Below the pieces are notes generated by a model. It worked only from the letters and a program-made list of their open reading frames with translations. It searched no databases and was not told the origin of the DNA. A stretch of 64,000 nt of DNA, from NCBI RefSeq assembly GCF_026213295.1, contig NC_079415.1:17942910-18006909 (forward strand), read 5' to 3'. The number at the start of each line of letters is the position of its first letter. The first letter of the stretch is position 1. Made by a program: the position numbers and the translations under genes. This document shows, piece by piece, positions 1 through 20,921 of this stretch. Origin of the DNA: Gadus chalcogrammus. Taxonomy: Eukaryota > Chordata > Actinopteri > Gadiformes > Gadidae.

Positions 1-540
1 TGCCGACCAACCCGTCCCCACACTAACACACACACGCACACACACCAAACCCTCTCCAGTAATGAGAAATCTGGAGTCGGATTGCAGCTGTTTAGGAGAA
101 GCAGACGTTGGGGGTTGACCTCCGACTGGAGGGAGATGAGACGAGGAGGCTCTCGCCAGGACTCACGTCGTCTCCCTCCACTCAGCCCTGTCCATGTCGC
201 TCACACAGCCGGCCCTCGCAGGGCGTAGTGCCACGGCACCGCGCTGACCCCACGGCGATGCGGCCGCCTTAATCCCCAGGTGGATCTGTTTAGGGGGACG
301 AGGGACGAGAGAATCCACAGCCCTCATGCACCCCCAAAGCCGGCCAGATGTAAACACATCACTCCGAACCCTAACCCTTATATAATGAGATGGCTCCCCT
401 GGACCGCTGTAGGCCAGGCCTAGCGGGCTCACCCCTGTCCACTCCCCCCACTCGCTCTCCCTCCCTGTCTCCCTATCTCTCTCTCTCTTTCTTTTTTCCT
501 GTCGCTTACTCTCTCTCTCCTCCTTACTCTCCTAAGCCCC

Positions 541-606
541 CGTCTCTCTGTCTCTCTCTCTCTCTCTCTCCCCCTCTCTCTCCCCCTCTCTCACTCTATC
601 TCTCTT
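541..606 (+). repeat. Pyrimidine-rich (CT)n tract
   Basis: Imperfect CT and CCCT repeats within a longer pyrimidine-rich stretch beginning near 440. Confidence 0.85.
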
Positions 607-1155
607 TCTCTTTGGTGTGCATTTGTGTGTGCATTTGTGTGCTTGTGCGTGTGTGAGGGCGCGTACATGTAGCAGTGCGCTAAACATCTGGAACTCTCTC
701 GATAGCCGATCCGTTCTCAGTCCCTGCGTAGAAGAGTCTGTCCACATCTGTTGGAAACAGCTCTTTGTTATCCCTGTCTGAGCGTAATTGGTCAGGCATG
801 AGACACCAGACTGCAATCACACAGGGTCCAACTGTCTCTTAATAGAAGTTGTGTGCGTGTGTTGTGTAGTGTGGGGTGGTCACATGCTTCTAGAAAGCCG
901 CATTCAACCCGTTTAGGTTTTGCTGTGATGGTGGGAAGGTCATAGGACTGACTGACTGTGTGAATCCCTTCAATAAACCTACAGCTGACCTCAACGTTTA
1001 ATACACATCAGTGGTGGGTGTCTGCAAGATACTAGCGACACGATACACATCACGATGCAGGGGTCACAGTTAAATACATTGTGATATAGATATGATATGA
1101 TCTACGATAAATAGTGACTCTTTAGTAACATAATGGATTTGACATTTTATGTATC

Positions 1156-1590
1156 AAAGGCACAATGTGTAGAATTAAGTGTTATCTAGCAGACCGAACT
1201 TGGCAGAAATTAAATATTACATTGTTTGTTTTGTGTATAATCCCATTTCTTGACCTTAGAATGAGCCGTTTATATCTCCATAGGGAGAGGGTCCTCGTCC
1301 ATGGTTGTTTCTACAGTAGCTCAGGACAGACAGAAGCCTCGATAGAGGAAGCTTCTTCAAAGTTGCTATCTTACCTCCAAGCTCTGTGTTACAGACTAAA
1401 TAATTAAATACCCTTCATAACTCTACAGTGGAACCAGGCACCTGACATTCGTCTACTCAATGCTGTTGTAGACCATGACATCATTTTGGAAGTACCTACT
1501 GGGACCTTACTGGCCTGAACAGGCCAGCTTCTCTTACGTGGTTGGAAGTGGAGGGGTGAGAGGCTAAATCCTACAAACTGCACCTTTCAA
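1156..1590 (+). mobile_element. Short inverted-repeat DNA element (MITE-like)
   Basis: The ends are inverted, imperfect copies: AAAGGCACAATGTGTAGAA on the left and the reverse complement of TCCTACAAACTGCACCTTT on the right, about 435 bp apart. There is no coding capacity. Ends of this kind recur in teleost genomes as non-autonomous DNA transposons. The family was not determined. Confidence 0.6.
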
Positions 1591-2589
1591 TAAAAAAAAA
1601 AATTCAGTTTATTTACGAAGCTAAAACGAGTCCATCTGCTGTGATGTGGCTACTGAACTGGAAATGAACTAGGGCCGTGATAATCCAATGACCTCAAAAT
1701 CAGTACAACATACACTGGGAAACTATCAAATTTGGAATAAAGAAATCGCTGAATTTGGTGCATCATGTGTATGTACTGTAAATGCAGCCAATCTAAACAC
1801 TGGATAGAAACCAAACACTGCAAACGATGACATCAGATTGTTGTTACTGCGGAAGAGCGAGGTCCATCTGAATAAGATGACTCATGTTCTGCTTCCCTCC
1901 TTATGTCTATATTTACAGTCCAGGTGTGCACCCTGGAGAGAGAGAGCGAGTGTGAGAGCGAGCGAGAGAGACAGAGGCAGAGACAGAGACAGAGGCAGGG
2001 ATGATGTCAACATGGAACATCCCGGGTTGTTAAATGTAAGACCAGGACATGAAATAGAGAGGAGTTGAACAGCTGTCTGGAAGAATGCTACTTCCAACAG
2101 TACATAGTCACACGTTGGACAACTGGCCAACAATATACAACCAACGCACAAAATCGACGCGTAAGAGGGCTGTCGTTACAAACAATGCCAGTTATAGTCA
2201 TTCATGCATTTGCCTCAAGCTCTTCAAGTCACCCAAGGTACTGCACATAGTGTGCATTCGTGGGATGGAGGCGGGGATATATTATTCATAGTAATAAAAA
2301 CATCCTCGGCTCAAAAAGAAGTAAAGTGTACTTTTTGTCGTTTCATTGTAAGCTGTTATTTTGCTTGCTACTATGTGTGCTTGCCTTCCTCCTTCTCGCC
2401 CCCAGCTTTCAGCCCTCCTCCAGTCTAGCTCTTTCTCCGCCGGAAGGGGCAGAGGGGGGGAAGGGTAGGAGGTAGGGGGGCTGCAGATTTGCTTGAATAG
2501 AATGAAGACCTGCTGGCTGGGGGCTAGGAGAGGCGGAGCGAGTCTTGGTGGAGGTGGAGGTTGGGATGGCGCTGCTGGTGGCGGTGGGC

Positions 2590-2638
2590 TGCATGACAGA
2601 GAGGGAGAGGGAGAGAGGAGAGGGAGAGGGGGAGAGAG

Positions 2639-2686
<48 letters not shown>
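2590..2686 (+). repeat. (GA)n purine tract
   Basis: Purine-rich GAGAGG repeat passing into about 45 bp of pure GA. Confidence 0.9.
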
Positions 2687-2690
<4 letters not shown>

Positions 2691-2898
2691 CCAGGCGGGG
2701 TGAACTTACAGTAGGGGCAAGCAAAGTTGAAGGCATCCCTGTACAAACAAAGGGGAAATGGAAGGGTTGGAAATGACAGAGACAGGAGTTAGCAGAGAGA
2801 GAGAATGTTCTAGAAAAGGGTGGAGCATATTGAGGATATTGAGTTATAAAGTTAAGCGTGTAGCGAGGGATTTAGTTTAACAGACTCCTGGAAAGTCT

Positions 2899-3102
2899 TG
2901 TGTGTGTGTGTGTCTGTCTATGTGTTCATGCGTGTGTGTTGGTGTGTGTTTTTGTGTGTGTGTGTGTGCGCGTGTGTAGATATGGATATATGTGTGTGTG
3001 TGTGTGTGTGCGTGTGTGTATGTGTATATAGGTGTGTGCGTGTGCATGCGTATATATATATATATGTGTGTGTTTGTGTGTATATATGTGTGTGTGTGTG
3101 TG
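2899..3102 (+). repeat. Interrupted (GT)n / (TA)n tract
   Basis: Several GT runs broken by TATATA segments. The apparent reading frames across it on both strands are only dipeptide repeats. Confidence 0.9.
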
Positions 3103-4105
3103 GGGTGTGGATCCACGTTGAGGCGAGCTGGGGAGAATTAGAACCATACCTTGGATCCATCAGCGAGGCCCTGCCTGGACGTCAAGGCAAACGCACCAAC
3201 ATGTGGAAAGAATTCATGACCTAGTTTTCATTTCCTTGTTTAATATTATACGGAGTGAGGGGGAGGAGAGCGGAGGAGGGAGCGAGAGGAAGACAGTAGG
3301 AAGAGAAGGAGCCTGGCACTTTAGAGGTTGGTTCTGCAGCACACCAGTTGTTTTCATTTATATCGTGGCTCCTTAGACACTTTAGGGTTGAGTCGATTCA
3401 TGAGTTACGCTGCCATACTCTAGCTCCTCTACACGGTGCTGTTGGTTTGATTTGAGATTATTCAGGTGTTGTTTGTTAGAAATGTAAGACATTCAACGTC
3501 TATTAGCGAGGGAAATGCGCTGCGAGCATATCTGTCCTGGTGACCGCACGCTTGTCTCCGGACGAGACAACTTACCTGTTGGACATCCATGGCTCCTCTC
3601 TGGCCAATCAGGGCATCTCTTCCCTGATTGGTCGAGGAACCCATCTTGCCTGTCAATCAAATGCGTGTGAAATGCACCACTTCTGAGGAGGAGAAACGTA
3701 GAGAGGGGAGAGGGAGGAAGGGAGGTCACATTTGCGAGTCTAGAATGTGACCTACAGCAGCTTTTAAGGGGACAATTCAACTTGGGTGCAAATTGTTAGT
3801 ATCTGTGTATATATTCCAATTAGCATATGTGAGCATATTCCCCAATGTCCGCAGCATACCTGTTTGAGATTAGACCACACAAGAAGACGATACTGAATGA
3901 ATATTGAACATATTTAAACCGATAGTCCATAATTCCTGTGTCGTCAAGACAAACGCTCTAGCGACACCCGATGCGTCTCTTATTTCCTCTATCAGATGTT
4001 GAATCAAGTAAACGGTGGAGAAATTAAGTCATTGTAGATATCAATATTTGGTACTCAATCATTCAGGTGAATGCATTATAATCAGGAGGGCCCAGGGAGG
4101 ATACA

Positions 4106-4153
4106 GACCACACACACACACAGACACACACACACACACACACACATCCACAC

Positions 4154-4198
<45 letters not shown>

Positions 4199-4212
4199 AA
4201 CACACACACACA

Positions 4213-4243
<31 letters not shown>

Positions 4244-4246
4244 CAC

Positions 4247-4312
<66 letters not shown>

Positions 4313-4336
4313 CACACACACATACACACACAAATA
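4106..4336 (+). repeat. (CA)n tract, about 230 bp
   Basis: Long CA microsatellite with a few single-base interruptions. Confidence 0.95.
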
Positions 4337-5899
4337 CCTTGATAACATCTTATTCCTTATCAAGACGTGTCACACACATTAGCCCCGGGCGGTGCTATCG
4401 GTATTGGAAAGAAAACAGTGTTTCCAGTGGAAAATGTTTAAGGTTACGTGAACGGTTAAACAACACCAGCAATGAGGTTGAAAACACGCCACTCATCCAT
4501 TCATCCATTACAGATTTAAAGGTTATTCAAGTTCAAAAGGTGTGAACGGTGTGTTGCCTGTTATAGGAGCAGGAACAAGCAAGACAAATTTAATGTTGGA
4601 ACAAGGCTTGCATGCTAGAGTGACCTTGATCTCCTCTCTCTCTATCACTCTCTCCTTTCTCTCTTGCTCCCTCTCTCTCTCATCCTCCCCTGATTTACTA
4701 TCTATAATGTCATTATCGTGATGTCTCCTTCAGAGATTGAGTTAGCTCCATGCCCTCTGGCCAGCAGTCTGATCTGGTCCTCCCGTGGGAATGAGGAGCA
4801 GCACTGGGGTCGGGGACTTTAGAGGACCTGTAGTTGATCCAGCCTGGCTGCCCTGCAAACCAACAAGAATCCCCCCCCTGAGCTGTGTATGTGTCAAGTG
4901 AAACAGGAGACGTATCAGAGAAAGGCATGAGGAGCAGCAGGAAATATTGTGGCCTTCTTTTGCAAAACATGGCTTTAAACAGGAATGAATAATGTTAATG
5001 GCAAGGCACCCACCGCCATGACATAAAGATTTTATTGGTCTATTGTCAATAAAAAAATGAATGAATATACCAATGAAATACCAATACCAATGAAATACAT
5101 CAAATCCACCAAATCCATTACATACAGAAATGATCATATCAATATAATTGAACATACAAATAATTAAAAAATAAACTACAATATTAGAATATAAATATAA
5201 TTTACACAATAGAGTAACAGCAGCCTTTATTGTACTACTACTGAGTGTAGTGGAGGTCCGGGGAACACAGCGATGAATGGACTGCTTCCCAGGAAGTGGC
5301 CCTCTTCATCTCGACAGAAACAGGAAGCAGTCCAGTCAAGTCAGAGAGGGGAAGGCCTCAGGTTTCCCCTCTCCCCATCTTCCTGTTGTTTCCATGCCTT
5401 CTTCTTTCCCTGCCTCGGGAATTACGGAATTGTTTGCATAAGGGTTTGTTATGATAACAATACGTGGAAATGTTTTGACATCCGGAAATTTAGTTGTTAT
5501 TTTAATGAGATAATCGTAGTGGGTTTTTCTCTACTCCACGCAATGATGCCTCATGCAGGGGTCTTTTTGTATTCAGTATTATATCTATATATATCTATAT
5601 ATATATATGTATATATGATGCCCACAAACCAATACATTAGATCTCACATTGAGTCATGAGCATGATGTTACCCATGGACCCAGTCAAGTAGAGCAGCACT
5701 CTGCATCTATCTGTACCTGAAGGTTTTTGCACATGCATTGTACACACCTTCCTGCACAGGACATGGAGGTTGTACGGTTGGTTTTAGGAGAGGGGGAAGG
5801 GCTGTATGTCACCATCGAACGTGCTGTCACGACTTTACGTTTCCCAATCACGGTTGATCTATGAATCCTCCTCAACACTCCTGCTCTCGTCTTCCTCAG

Positions 5900-6156
5900 G
5901 TCTGTTCCTGATCCTGGGGCTGATGCTGTTCCCCGCGGGCTGGGGCTCGGACAAGGTGCAGCTGTACTGCGGCCACGACGCCGGGCCGTACCGCGCCGGC
6001 CTGTGCTCCATGGGCTGGGCCTTCTACACCGCCATGGGCGGCACCGTGCTCACCTTCCTGTGCGCCGTGTTCTCCGCGCAGGCCGAGATCGCAACCTCCA
6101 GCGACAAGGTGCAGGAGGAGATAGAGGAGGGGAAGAGCCTCATCTGCCTCCTCTAG
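5900..6156 (+). CDS. lhfpl2: LHFPL tetraspan subfamily member 2, last coding exon (partial gene)
   Basis: The frame enters in phase after an acceptor AG at 5898-5899 and ends at TAG 6154-6156, giving about 85 residues, the C-terminal third of a protein that is 228 residues in human. It starts in the third membrane segment ([15 protein letters not shown]). The extracellular loop follows, with two cysteines (LYCGH and GLCSMGW). The fourth segment ([20 protein letters not shown]) comes next, and the tail [17 protein letters not shown] ends in LICLL, which is diagnostic of LHFPL2 rather than other LHFPL members. LHFPL proteins are four-pass membrane proteins. Mouse Lhfpl2 is known for a role in distal reproductive tract development. 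Coding GC is much higher than the flanks. The 5' exons are outside the window, and which teleost paralogue (a or b) this is cannot be decided here. Confidence 0.93.
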
Positions 6157-6783
6157 GAGTGTCCTCCCCTCTGAAGAGGAGAGGCAGAGGTGGGCCTCTG
6201 AACACTGGCCCGGGCCGCAGGAAGCAGGCCCTGCTGTTTGTTTACCACTAAAGACTGAAGAGTGTATTCATGCGCTGAGTGTTGACGCTTGGGAGATGCC
6301 AAGTTTTCTTGAGTGTGTTGTCTGCGTCTTTTGTGTTTTTCTATTGTGCGCGTGTGTCTGTGTTTGTGTGTACTTTCTCCTCTTTTCTTTGTTTACCACT
6401 AGAGGAGATGAGGTCTCGTTTTCTTTCCATATCATAGTTGTTCATGTGGGTGTCCACAAGAGCTGTGTTTTGTAAATATGTGTCTGTGTGTATGTGTCTG
6501 TGTGTGTGTATGTGTGTGTGTGTCCGTTTGTGTGTGTTTGTGTGTGCGTGCGTGCGTGTGTGTGCATGTGTAGACTGTACAGAGGATGAGAGAATGATGG
6601 TCAGGTTCATCCAGAGCACTGGGATGATAATGATGATGATGATGAAGATGATATCATACCTTGCGTTGGGTTGTGTGTTCCGGTTCCTCCGACCAGGACC
6701 ACAAGGTTCTGCTGCGTTCCACCAGAGCGCCACAGAGGGCAGGGTGACAACTCAACAAGGGAACCACTACTCAGTTGAATATA

Positions 6784-6789
6784 AATAAA
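6784..6789 (+). terminator. lhfpl2: Possible proximal poly(A) signal of LHFPL2
   Basis: AATAAA about 630 bp after the LHFPL2 stop. It would give a short 3' UTR. Confidence 0.4.
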
Positions 6790-7276
6790 ACAACGTTAAA
6801 TAAGGCCTTTAGAAAGCAAGTGGACCGAGTTCCAAGCCTTAGAAGAATGTAACGTTGTGCTTGAATGACTTTTGTATTTGTTAGACCCTTGAAATGTATT
6901 GATGGTATAGACTCGCCAGTGAAGCATCTGGGGGGCTTCATGAGAGAGAGGTCTGTGTTATTAATGTAGATATGGTTTTTCTTTATGTGTGAAACTTCTG
7001 CTTTACATTTTCGTTTTAACTGAAAACTGAAACGTCTCTCTGGTTCCGTTCCGCTCCTCGTATGAATAATATAGTGCTCTCTGTGCGTGAAGACACAGGT
7101 TACGCTCACACAAATGAAGTATTAAGGAGATTCAATAGATGAATAGATGATGGGGTATAAGGATTAGTTCCTCTCTACGTGTTTCTAGAAGGGACCTTGT
7201 TCTGGGGAATCTAGCCATGGATGATTAATCTTGGATAGATAACAACCTATCTATCCTAATGTGTTTCTGCCAAATC

Positions 7277-7282
7277 AATAAA
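7277..7282 (+). terminator. lhfpl2: Possible distal poly(A) signal of LHFPL2
   Basis: AATAAA about 1.1 kb after the stop. Confidence 0.45.
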
Positions 7283-8957
7283 GATACTTTTAAATGAACT
7301 GTATGAATCCGGCTACTTTTTCACAATCAAGTATAATGTTTTCTTTTTCAGTAAAACATTTAATCCAGTGTTTTTGCTCGGATATCCCTCTGTTCTAGTG
7401 AGATCATTTGTTAATTGGTTGTGTGTAGTTAGGTGTATTGCCGTGGATTAGTCAACTGGCATATAAAGCCCAGTGAGAAAATACCAGAGGTATTGCTGAG
7501 CGTCCAGGTCACCACTCCTGAGTCTAGTTTATGTCTGTGTAACTTTGTAATTCGTAAAAGTGGTATATTTTCAATTGACTTTACTTTTGTTTAAATGTAT
7601 TTCAACACTTAGGATAGTGAATTATTTAAGCACTGTTTGCATCTGAATAATTTTCATCTGAAAGCAGTGACATATAATCTGTACAAGTTAGGCTACATCT
7701 TCCCATACTGAGCTCTGCTGCCCTCTGCTGGTGTTTAGTTGCCTGTTCGCCATCTAAGTGAAGAGTCGCGAGTCCCGCATAGTGTCATTAGGCATGTTGT
7801 CAGTTCCCCCCAAACGGAATTGTGCACAATAAATTAGACAAATACATCAAACATGAGTAATTTTATTAAACGTTATTACAATAAATATACAAAACTACCT
7901 ATTCAACATGCTATCAGAGTAGTCTACACCATGGTCGATCTTTACCGCACACAGGTAGCCTATTTAGCGGAAAAGCTCATAATCGTATGATTCTCATCAC
8001 TCCATGATTGACTCAATTATTATTTATTTATTTTTCTAATTCAGTTAGAAACACTCTTAATCGTTGGTTCACTATTAACCAACATCCCTCCATGATTGAC
8101 TCATTCAGTTTTCAGTGTTTCTACCATAAACGGTGTCGAATCGATAATTAAGGATCTTCTGCCATTTTTCATATGCAACAGATGTATCAACGTGATAGTT
8201 GATATTTATTAGATGCCATTGATTATACAAACGGTAGGAAAAATATTAAGTAGCTTGGTGCACCATTTTTCTCACACACACACACACACACACACGCACA
8301 CTCACCTAGATAGGACAGAGACCTGTGTTTAACATTCTCACAGTAAGATACACTACTCCGATTTACACATAGCAAACTATCGGATTTATTTACATCTAAA
8401 ATCACTCTTAACTCCATTCTCCCCCGCTGCTATGCATCCCAAAAGATAACGCAACACGGTCTAAACGGAGATACAGTAGCGCGGAGAGTTTTGCTTTCCA
8501 AAGTTTTACATAACTGCTCTTCAAGTTCACTGCAACAAAATAACGATGTGATCGCAGTCCTGGACAGTCGGTCCACACAAGACCGGTGAACTAAGACATT
8601 AGATTACGCCCACGGTCGGAAGCTCTACGTTGCTTACCCGAAGGGTCCTATATGTACGCGTGTGGTGTATCTGAATGTATTTTCTAGCCTCAGTGTGGAG
8701 GTGCAGACAGAGCAGGCCTGCACCATGAGGGGACTCTGAGGTAAATCTCCCATGTTCTCAGAAAGGCTGGAGACGGGTTGTGCCGTTTTCAAACCGCGGG
8801 ACAATAATTTGGATCCGTGGCGCAGCAGAAGGGGCCTGAATTTGACCAGAACCAAGGTGGCCGCGGGTCAAGGAGCAGACCGGCGGATAAACATGGTGAT
8901 TCATTTGTATGAGGAAACGTGTCACCTAAAGCTCCACTCAGAACGCCAATGTGATTA

Positions 8958-8963
8958 TTTATT
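8958..8963 (-). terminator. scamp1: Possible poly(A) signal of SCAMP1
   Basis: AATAAA on the minus strand, about 870 bp after the SCAMP1 stop. It is the nearest of several candidates and could be bypassed. Confidence 0.3.
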
Positions 8964-9380
8964 TAAAGACAAGTTTGCAATGACGGCAGAAATGCAAACA
9001 AAAAATACAAGTTAAAGTGCAACTTTGTATTTGCGACAGACCCGCGCAACGTCAAAGGCATTGAGTCCAAGCAGAGGAACCTCCAATGAGACCCAAACTA
9101 ACCCAGCAGATCATGGTAAGTAGAATACAAAAGGCAAAGACCATGCGTCGTGGAATGCACAGCATTCATCGTTTACAGCTCTCAATCGCTCCACTAGGGG
9201 GCAGCAGATTGAGGCACCCGATGCACTCCAAACCATCCACTCCTCCCAACTGACAGAAATAAATAACAGAAACAGGCAGTTCTGGGATGTAACATAACCC
9301 ACAGAGACAAGAGAGTTTGTGTCTGAAAACAATGACCAGAATTAATACAATGAAAACTTGATTGGGCAATAATGAATAGG

Positions 9381-9492
<112 letters not shown>

Positions 9493-9829
9493 TTGTGCTG
9501 GTTAAGGGCTGGCAGGATGCCAGGGACGGTGTGGGTGGATGGGTGTGTGTGAGTGGGGTGGTGGGTGTGTGTGGGGGTCGGGTCCTACAGAGAAGGGGTG
9601 AGGCGGGGTACTGCCAGGGGGCTTTTTTTCCATTGATGCGGGCATTCATTCTATTAGTAATATTCCCTCATTCAAAGAGAAAAAACATTATAATAATAAT
9701 CACTGTGATTGGACGAGAGAAGGCTGGGGGAGAGAGGGGGGATAGAAGGTTAACCTGGGCGAGGGAAGGGGGGGGTGATCTGAAGTGTCTCATGTGTAGT
9801 ATTGGTAAGGATGGCAAGGTGGGTCTGGC

Positions 9830-18123
<8,294 letters not shown>

Positions 18124-18320
18124 GGTAACGGCGCGTTAATCGGGCTGTTCCGCCTGCCTATCCGCAAAAGGAAATAAAAAAGGCGATTTGAAGGTTTGTT
18201 TAAGAGCAATGTCAGCACGGCTCCTCTCCTCTGACGTGGACGCGCTCTCCTCTGACGTGGACGCGCCGCCGCCGTCGGAAGTGAATCGGCGGGCGGCGAT
18301 AGGTTACCGAGACGACCCGT
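18124..18320 (-). promoter_or_regulatory. scamp1: SCAMP1 5' UTR and CpG-rich promoter (inferred)
   Basis: A CpG-dense patch directly upstream of the SCAMP1 start. It contains two tandem copies of CTCCTCTGACGTGGACGCG (TGACGTGG at 18232 and 18253) and an ETS-like CGGAAGTG. There is no TATA box at a usual distance. The transcription start is not determined. Confidence 0.6.
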
Positions 18321-18547
18321 GAAACATAACGACGATATAATAACATGTTATCATAATTAAACCATACAATAACAGTGTTTTTTGTAACGTAAATATAAAC
18401 CAAATGATACACCGATACATATCACGTGTATCAGCGTGTGCAACGCCTTTAGTTAAATTCAAGAGACAGATAGTGTATCCTTTTTTTATAATGAAAATAA
18501 AGATCAAAACCCCGTCAACGACTACTAATGACGTAGCCTATACTTCA

Positions 18548-18770
18548 TGGTATGATAACATGAGATATATCGGATGCATTAAACACACGGATAGACCTGT
18601 CAGGTAGTGGAGAGTGGTGGTAGGCTACTACCAATCCGGTTGGATTCCTTCTTGACCGAAACTCTGTGTCTAGCAAAAATAGACAAAGTAAATGAATAAC
18701 ACATCTAATACTTTCAGCGAGCCCCTTGAATATGCATTAGGGACATAACCGCATACATAGCCTACAAATG
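18548..18770. repeat. Diverged direct repeat, copy B
   Basis: Second copy of the block at 17451-17705, in the same orientation and about 1.09 kb away. The two copies flank SCAMP1 exon 1 and its promoter. Confidence 0.75.
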
Positions 18771-19611
18771 TGCAATATATCTAAACAGTAGGTCAAACAA
18801 CCAGGACAAGATTTCGATACAGTTAAACAATACAATACAATGGGACGATTAAGAAAGCTATTTAAAACACGAGCAATTAAATGGGATTTCAATCATCCCC
18901 TTGAATGTCTCAATTGAGACCAATCAATGATTTGAAATGTTGTTATGTAAACCCACAGTGCACCCTGTGGCTGTACGGTGGCTGTGAGGCTAATGGCGCC
19001 TTCACATCGCTTGAATTGATGGTCCATGGAAATTATGGGGAAAACATTTCTTTCCGCGACCGTCGGAAAGTTCTTATGTTTCTACTTTCCGTTCGGCCAT
19101 ACTCTAGGCCAAATTTGATAACAGAGTCTGCCCCCATGCTTTCATCCTAGATAAAAGCAAAAGGATAGTAGGTGATAGGCTACAGGGAAATACATGCGTT
19201 CGGACTTGAAACTGATCCTACTAAGTTCCGTTTAGTTCTGACCTGGGTTCTTATCGGATAAAAAAACCCTGCTGTGAATAACTTTTAGATTCCCAACGCA
19301 GCGATGATGAACGGTCTCTGTTGGGAACACGCGTAAGAAGTGAGGCGTCTTCACCTGGCAGTTGGCAGAATGCCGTCTCGTTATCGGACCAGGGGACCGG
19401 TGAACGCGCCTGAGGTCTCTGAAACACACCTTGAGGGCTTCTGTACGGCAGTAGCCGATGGGGACAAACAGTCCCGGTCAGGAGGGTCCGACTTGTTTAG
19501 GGGACAGTATGTACTGCGTTGTAGATCCTCGATTCCCAACCCCGGTCCCCCGTCACCCGTAGATACCGTGGACCTTGACTTATTTACAGAAAGATACTTA
19601 AATGTAATATT

Positions 19612-19706
19612 ATATCTATACTCAAATATATAGTATATCTACTATATATATATATATAGGGTATATCTATATATATATATATATAGTATTATATAGTATA
19701 TATATA
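19612..19706. repeat. (TA)n-rich low-complexity
   Basis: TA dinucleotide run with interruptions at the left border of the foldback element. Confidence 0.9.
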
Positions 19707-19716
19707 GGACTTTTAT

Positions 19717-20841
19717 CCACGGTCTGCGGGAATACTCGATTCTGATTGGATGCAGGATGTGCATTAAACCTCCTGATATACGGAGACAAGCAGTGTGCCG
19801 TCAAATGTATTGCCTTTTTACCGTGTCTCAATTAATGCGCTAGCTGGCGGTCGTCCTCTAAAGTAGTAGGTAACCATGAGACACGTTGGAAACAAAACAA
19901 AGTCTCGCGGAACTATCATACCTCCCCTACCTCCCGTTCTAACGTCGTAGCTATGGCCCGTACTGGAGGAGTGAACAACGTTTCCGTTGCATGAGAACCC
20001 GGCGTGTAATGGTGGTTCCGGGTATTAGTCGGACCCTCAGGCGTAACCAGGGAAACAAATGCATGTTTTGTGGAAAACTTTATATTCAGATTGTAAACGC
20101 ATGAAAATATAAATTAATGGTCTAATTTGGTCACCGTTGGTAAGTGACCGTGGTATAAGCGGGATAATGCCCTTCGAGGTGTCCATTATCAGGATTAATG
20201 GACTTCGCGGAGAACCGTCCTCCGCTTCGCGTCGGACGGTTCACGCCTCCACGTCGTCCATTAAGTAAGGGTTGCCTCCGCGAAGTCCATTAATTCCTGA
20301 TAATGGACACCTCGAAGGGCATTATCCCGCTTATACCACGGTCACTTACCAACGGTGACCAAATTAAGACCATTAATTATATTTCATGCGTTTTACAATC
20401 CGAATATAAAGTTTTCCACAAAACATACATTTGTTTTCCTGGTTACGCCTGAGGGTCTGACTAATACCCGGAACCCACCATTACACGCCCGTTGGGTTCT
20501 CATGCAACGGAAACGTTGTTCACTCCTCCAGTAATTAGGACGGGCCATAGCTACGACTTTAGAAACGGGAGGTATTATAGTCCACTCAGCTTTGTTTGTT
20601 TCCCGTTGCTATGGTTACTACTATTTTAGAGACGATACGCCCATAGACATCTATAAGATGTCTATGGATACGCCAGCTAGCGCATTCATTGAGAACGGTA
20701 AACAGACAATTTGACGGAACTACTTGTCCAGGTGTCCGTATATCAGGAGTTAATGCACACCCTGCATCCAATCAGAATCGAGTATTCCCGCAGACCGTGG
20801 TATAATTCCTGATAATGGACACCTCGTCGGGCATTATCCCT
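19717..20841. mobile_element. Large foldback (long inverted repeat) element
   Basis: The left arm 19717-20210 and right arm 20278-20800 are reverse complements with scattered indels. The arms run outward from CCGCGAAGTCCATTAAT next to the 67-nt centre to CCGCAGACCGTGG at the outer ends. The centre holds its own hairpin (GAACCGTCC / GGACGGTTC). Beyond the right arm, 20801-20841 repeats a sub-arm motif (CCTGATAATGGACACCTCG). No coding sequence is present. This is a non-autonomous DNA element of foldback type, family unknown. Confidence 0.85.
20642..20666. repeat. Perfect 11-bp stem palindrome
   Basis: CATAGACATCT, three bases, AGATGTCTATG. It lies in an insertion found only in the right arm of the foldback element. 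Confidence 0.9.

Positions 20842-20843
<2 letters not shown>

Positions 20844-20920
<77 letters not shown>
20844..20920. repeat. (TA)n tract
   Basis: About 75 bp of nearly pure TA next to the foldback element. Confidence 0.97.

Positions 20921-20921
<1 letters not shown>

Larger units (their letters stand above)
1..5899 (+). other. lhfpl2: LHFPL2 intron (no exon recognised)
   Basis: This stretch precedes the last LHFPL2 coding exon and ends in a good acceptor (pyrimidine tract, then AG at 5898-5899). I looked for the earlier LHFPL2 coding segments on the plus strand and found none, so they should lie upstream of the window. It holds simple repeats and one inverted-repeat DNA element, listed separately. 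The remainder shows no structure that I can name. Confidence 0.7.
6157..7300 (+). other. lhfpl2: LHFPL2 3' untranslated region (inferred)
   Basis: Non-coding sequence after the LHFPL2 stop, with a GT-rich stretch at 6340-6570 and two AATAAA signals. The end point is placed just after the second signal. The length is inferred, with no transcript evidence. Confidence 0.55.

Noticed and set aside
2282..2746. Minus-strand 154-codon frame
   Set aside because: Most of it is the (GA)n tract read as Ser/Leu/Pro; the remainder is unremarkable.
3462..3780. Minus-strand frames as a possible extra gene in the LHFPL2 intron
   Set aside because: Two short overlapping frames with no recognisable motif or splice-consistent partner.
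8634..9015. Overlapping frames on both strands between LHFPL2 and SCAMP1
   Set aside because: There is no family resemblance, the composition is uneven, and the position fits SCAMP1 3' UTR.
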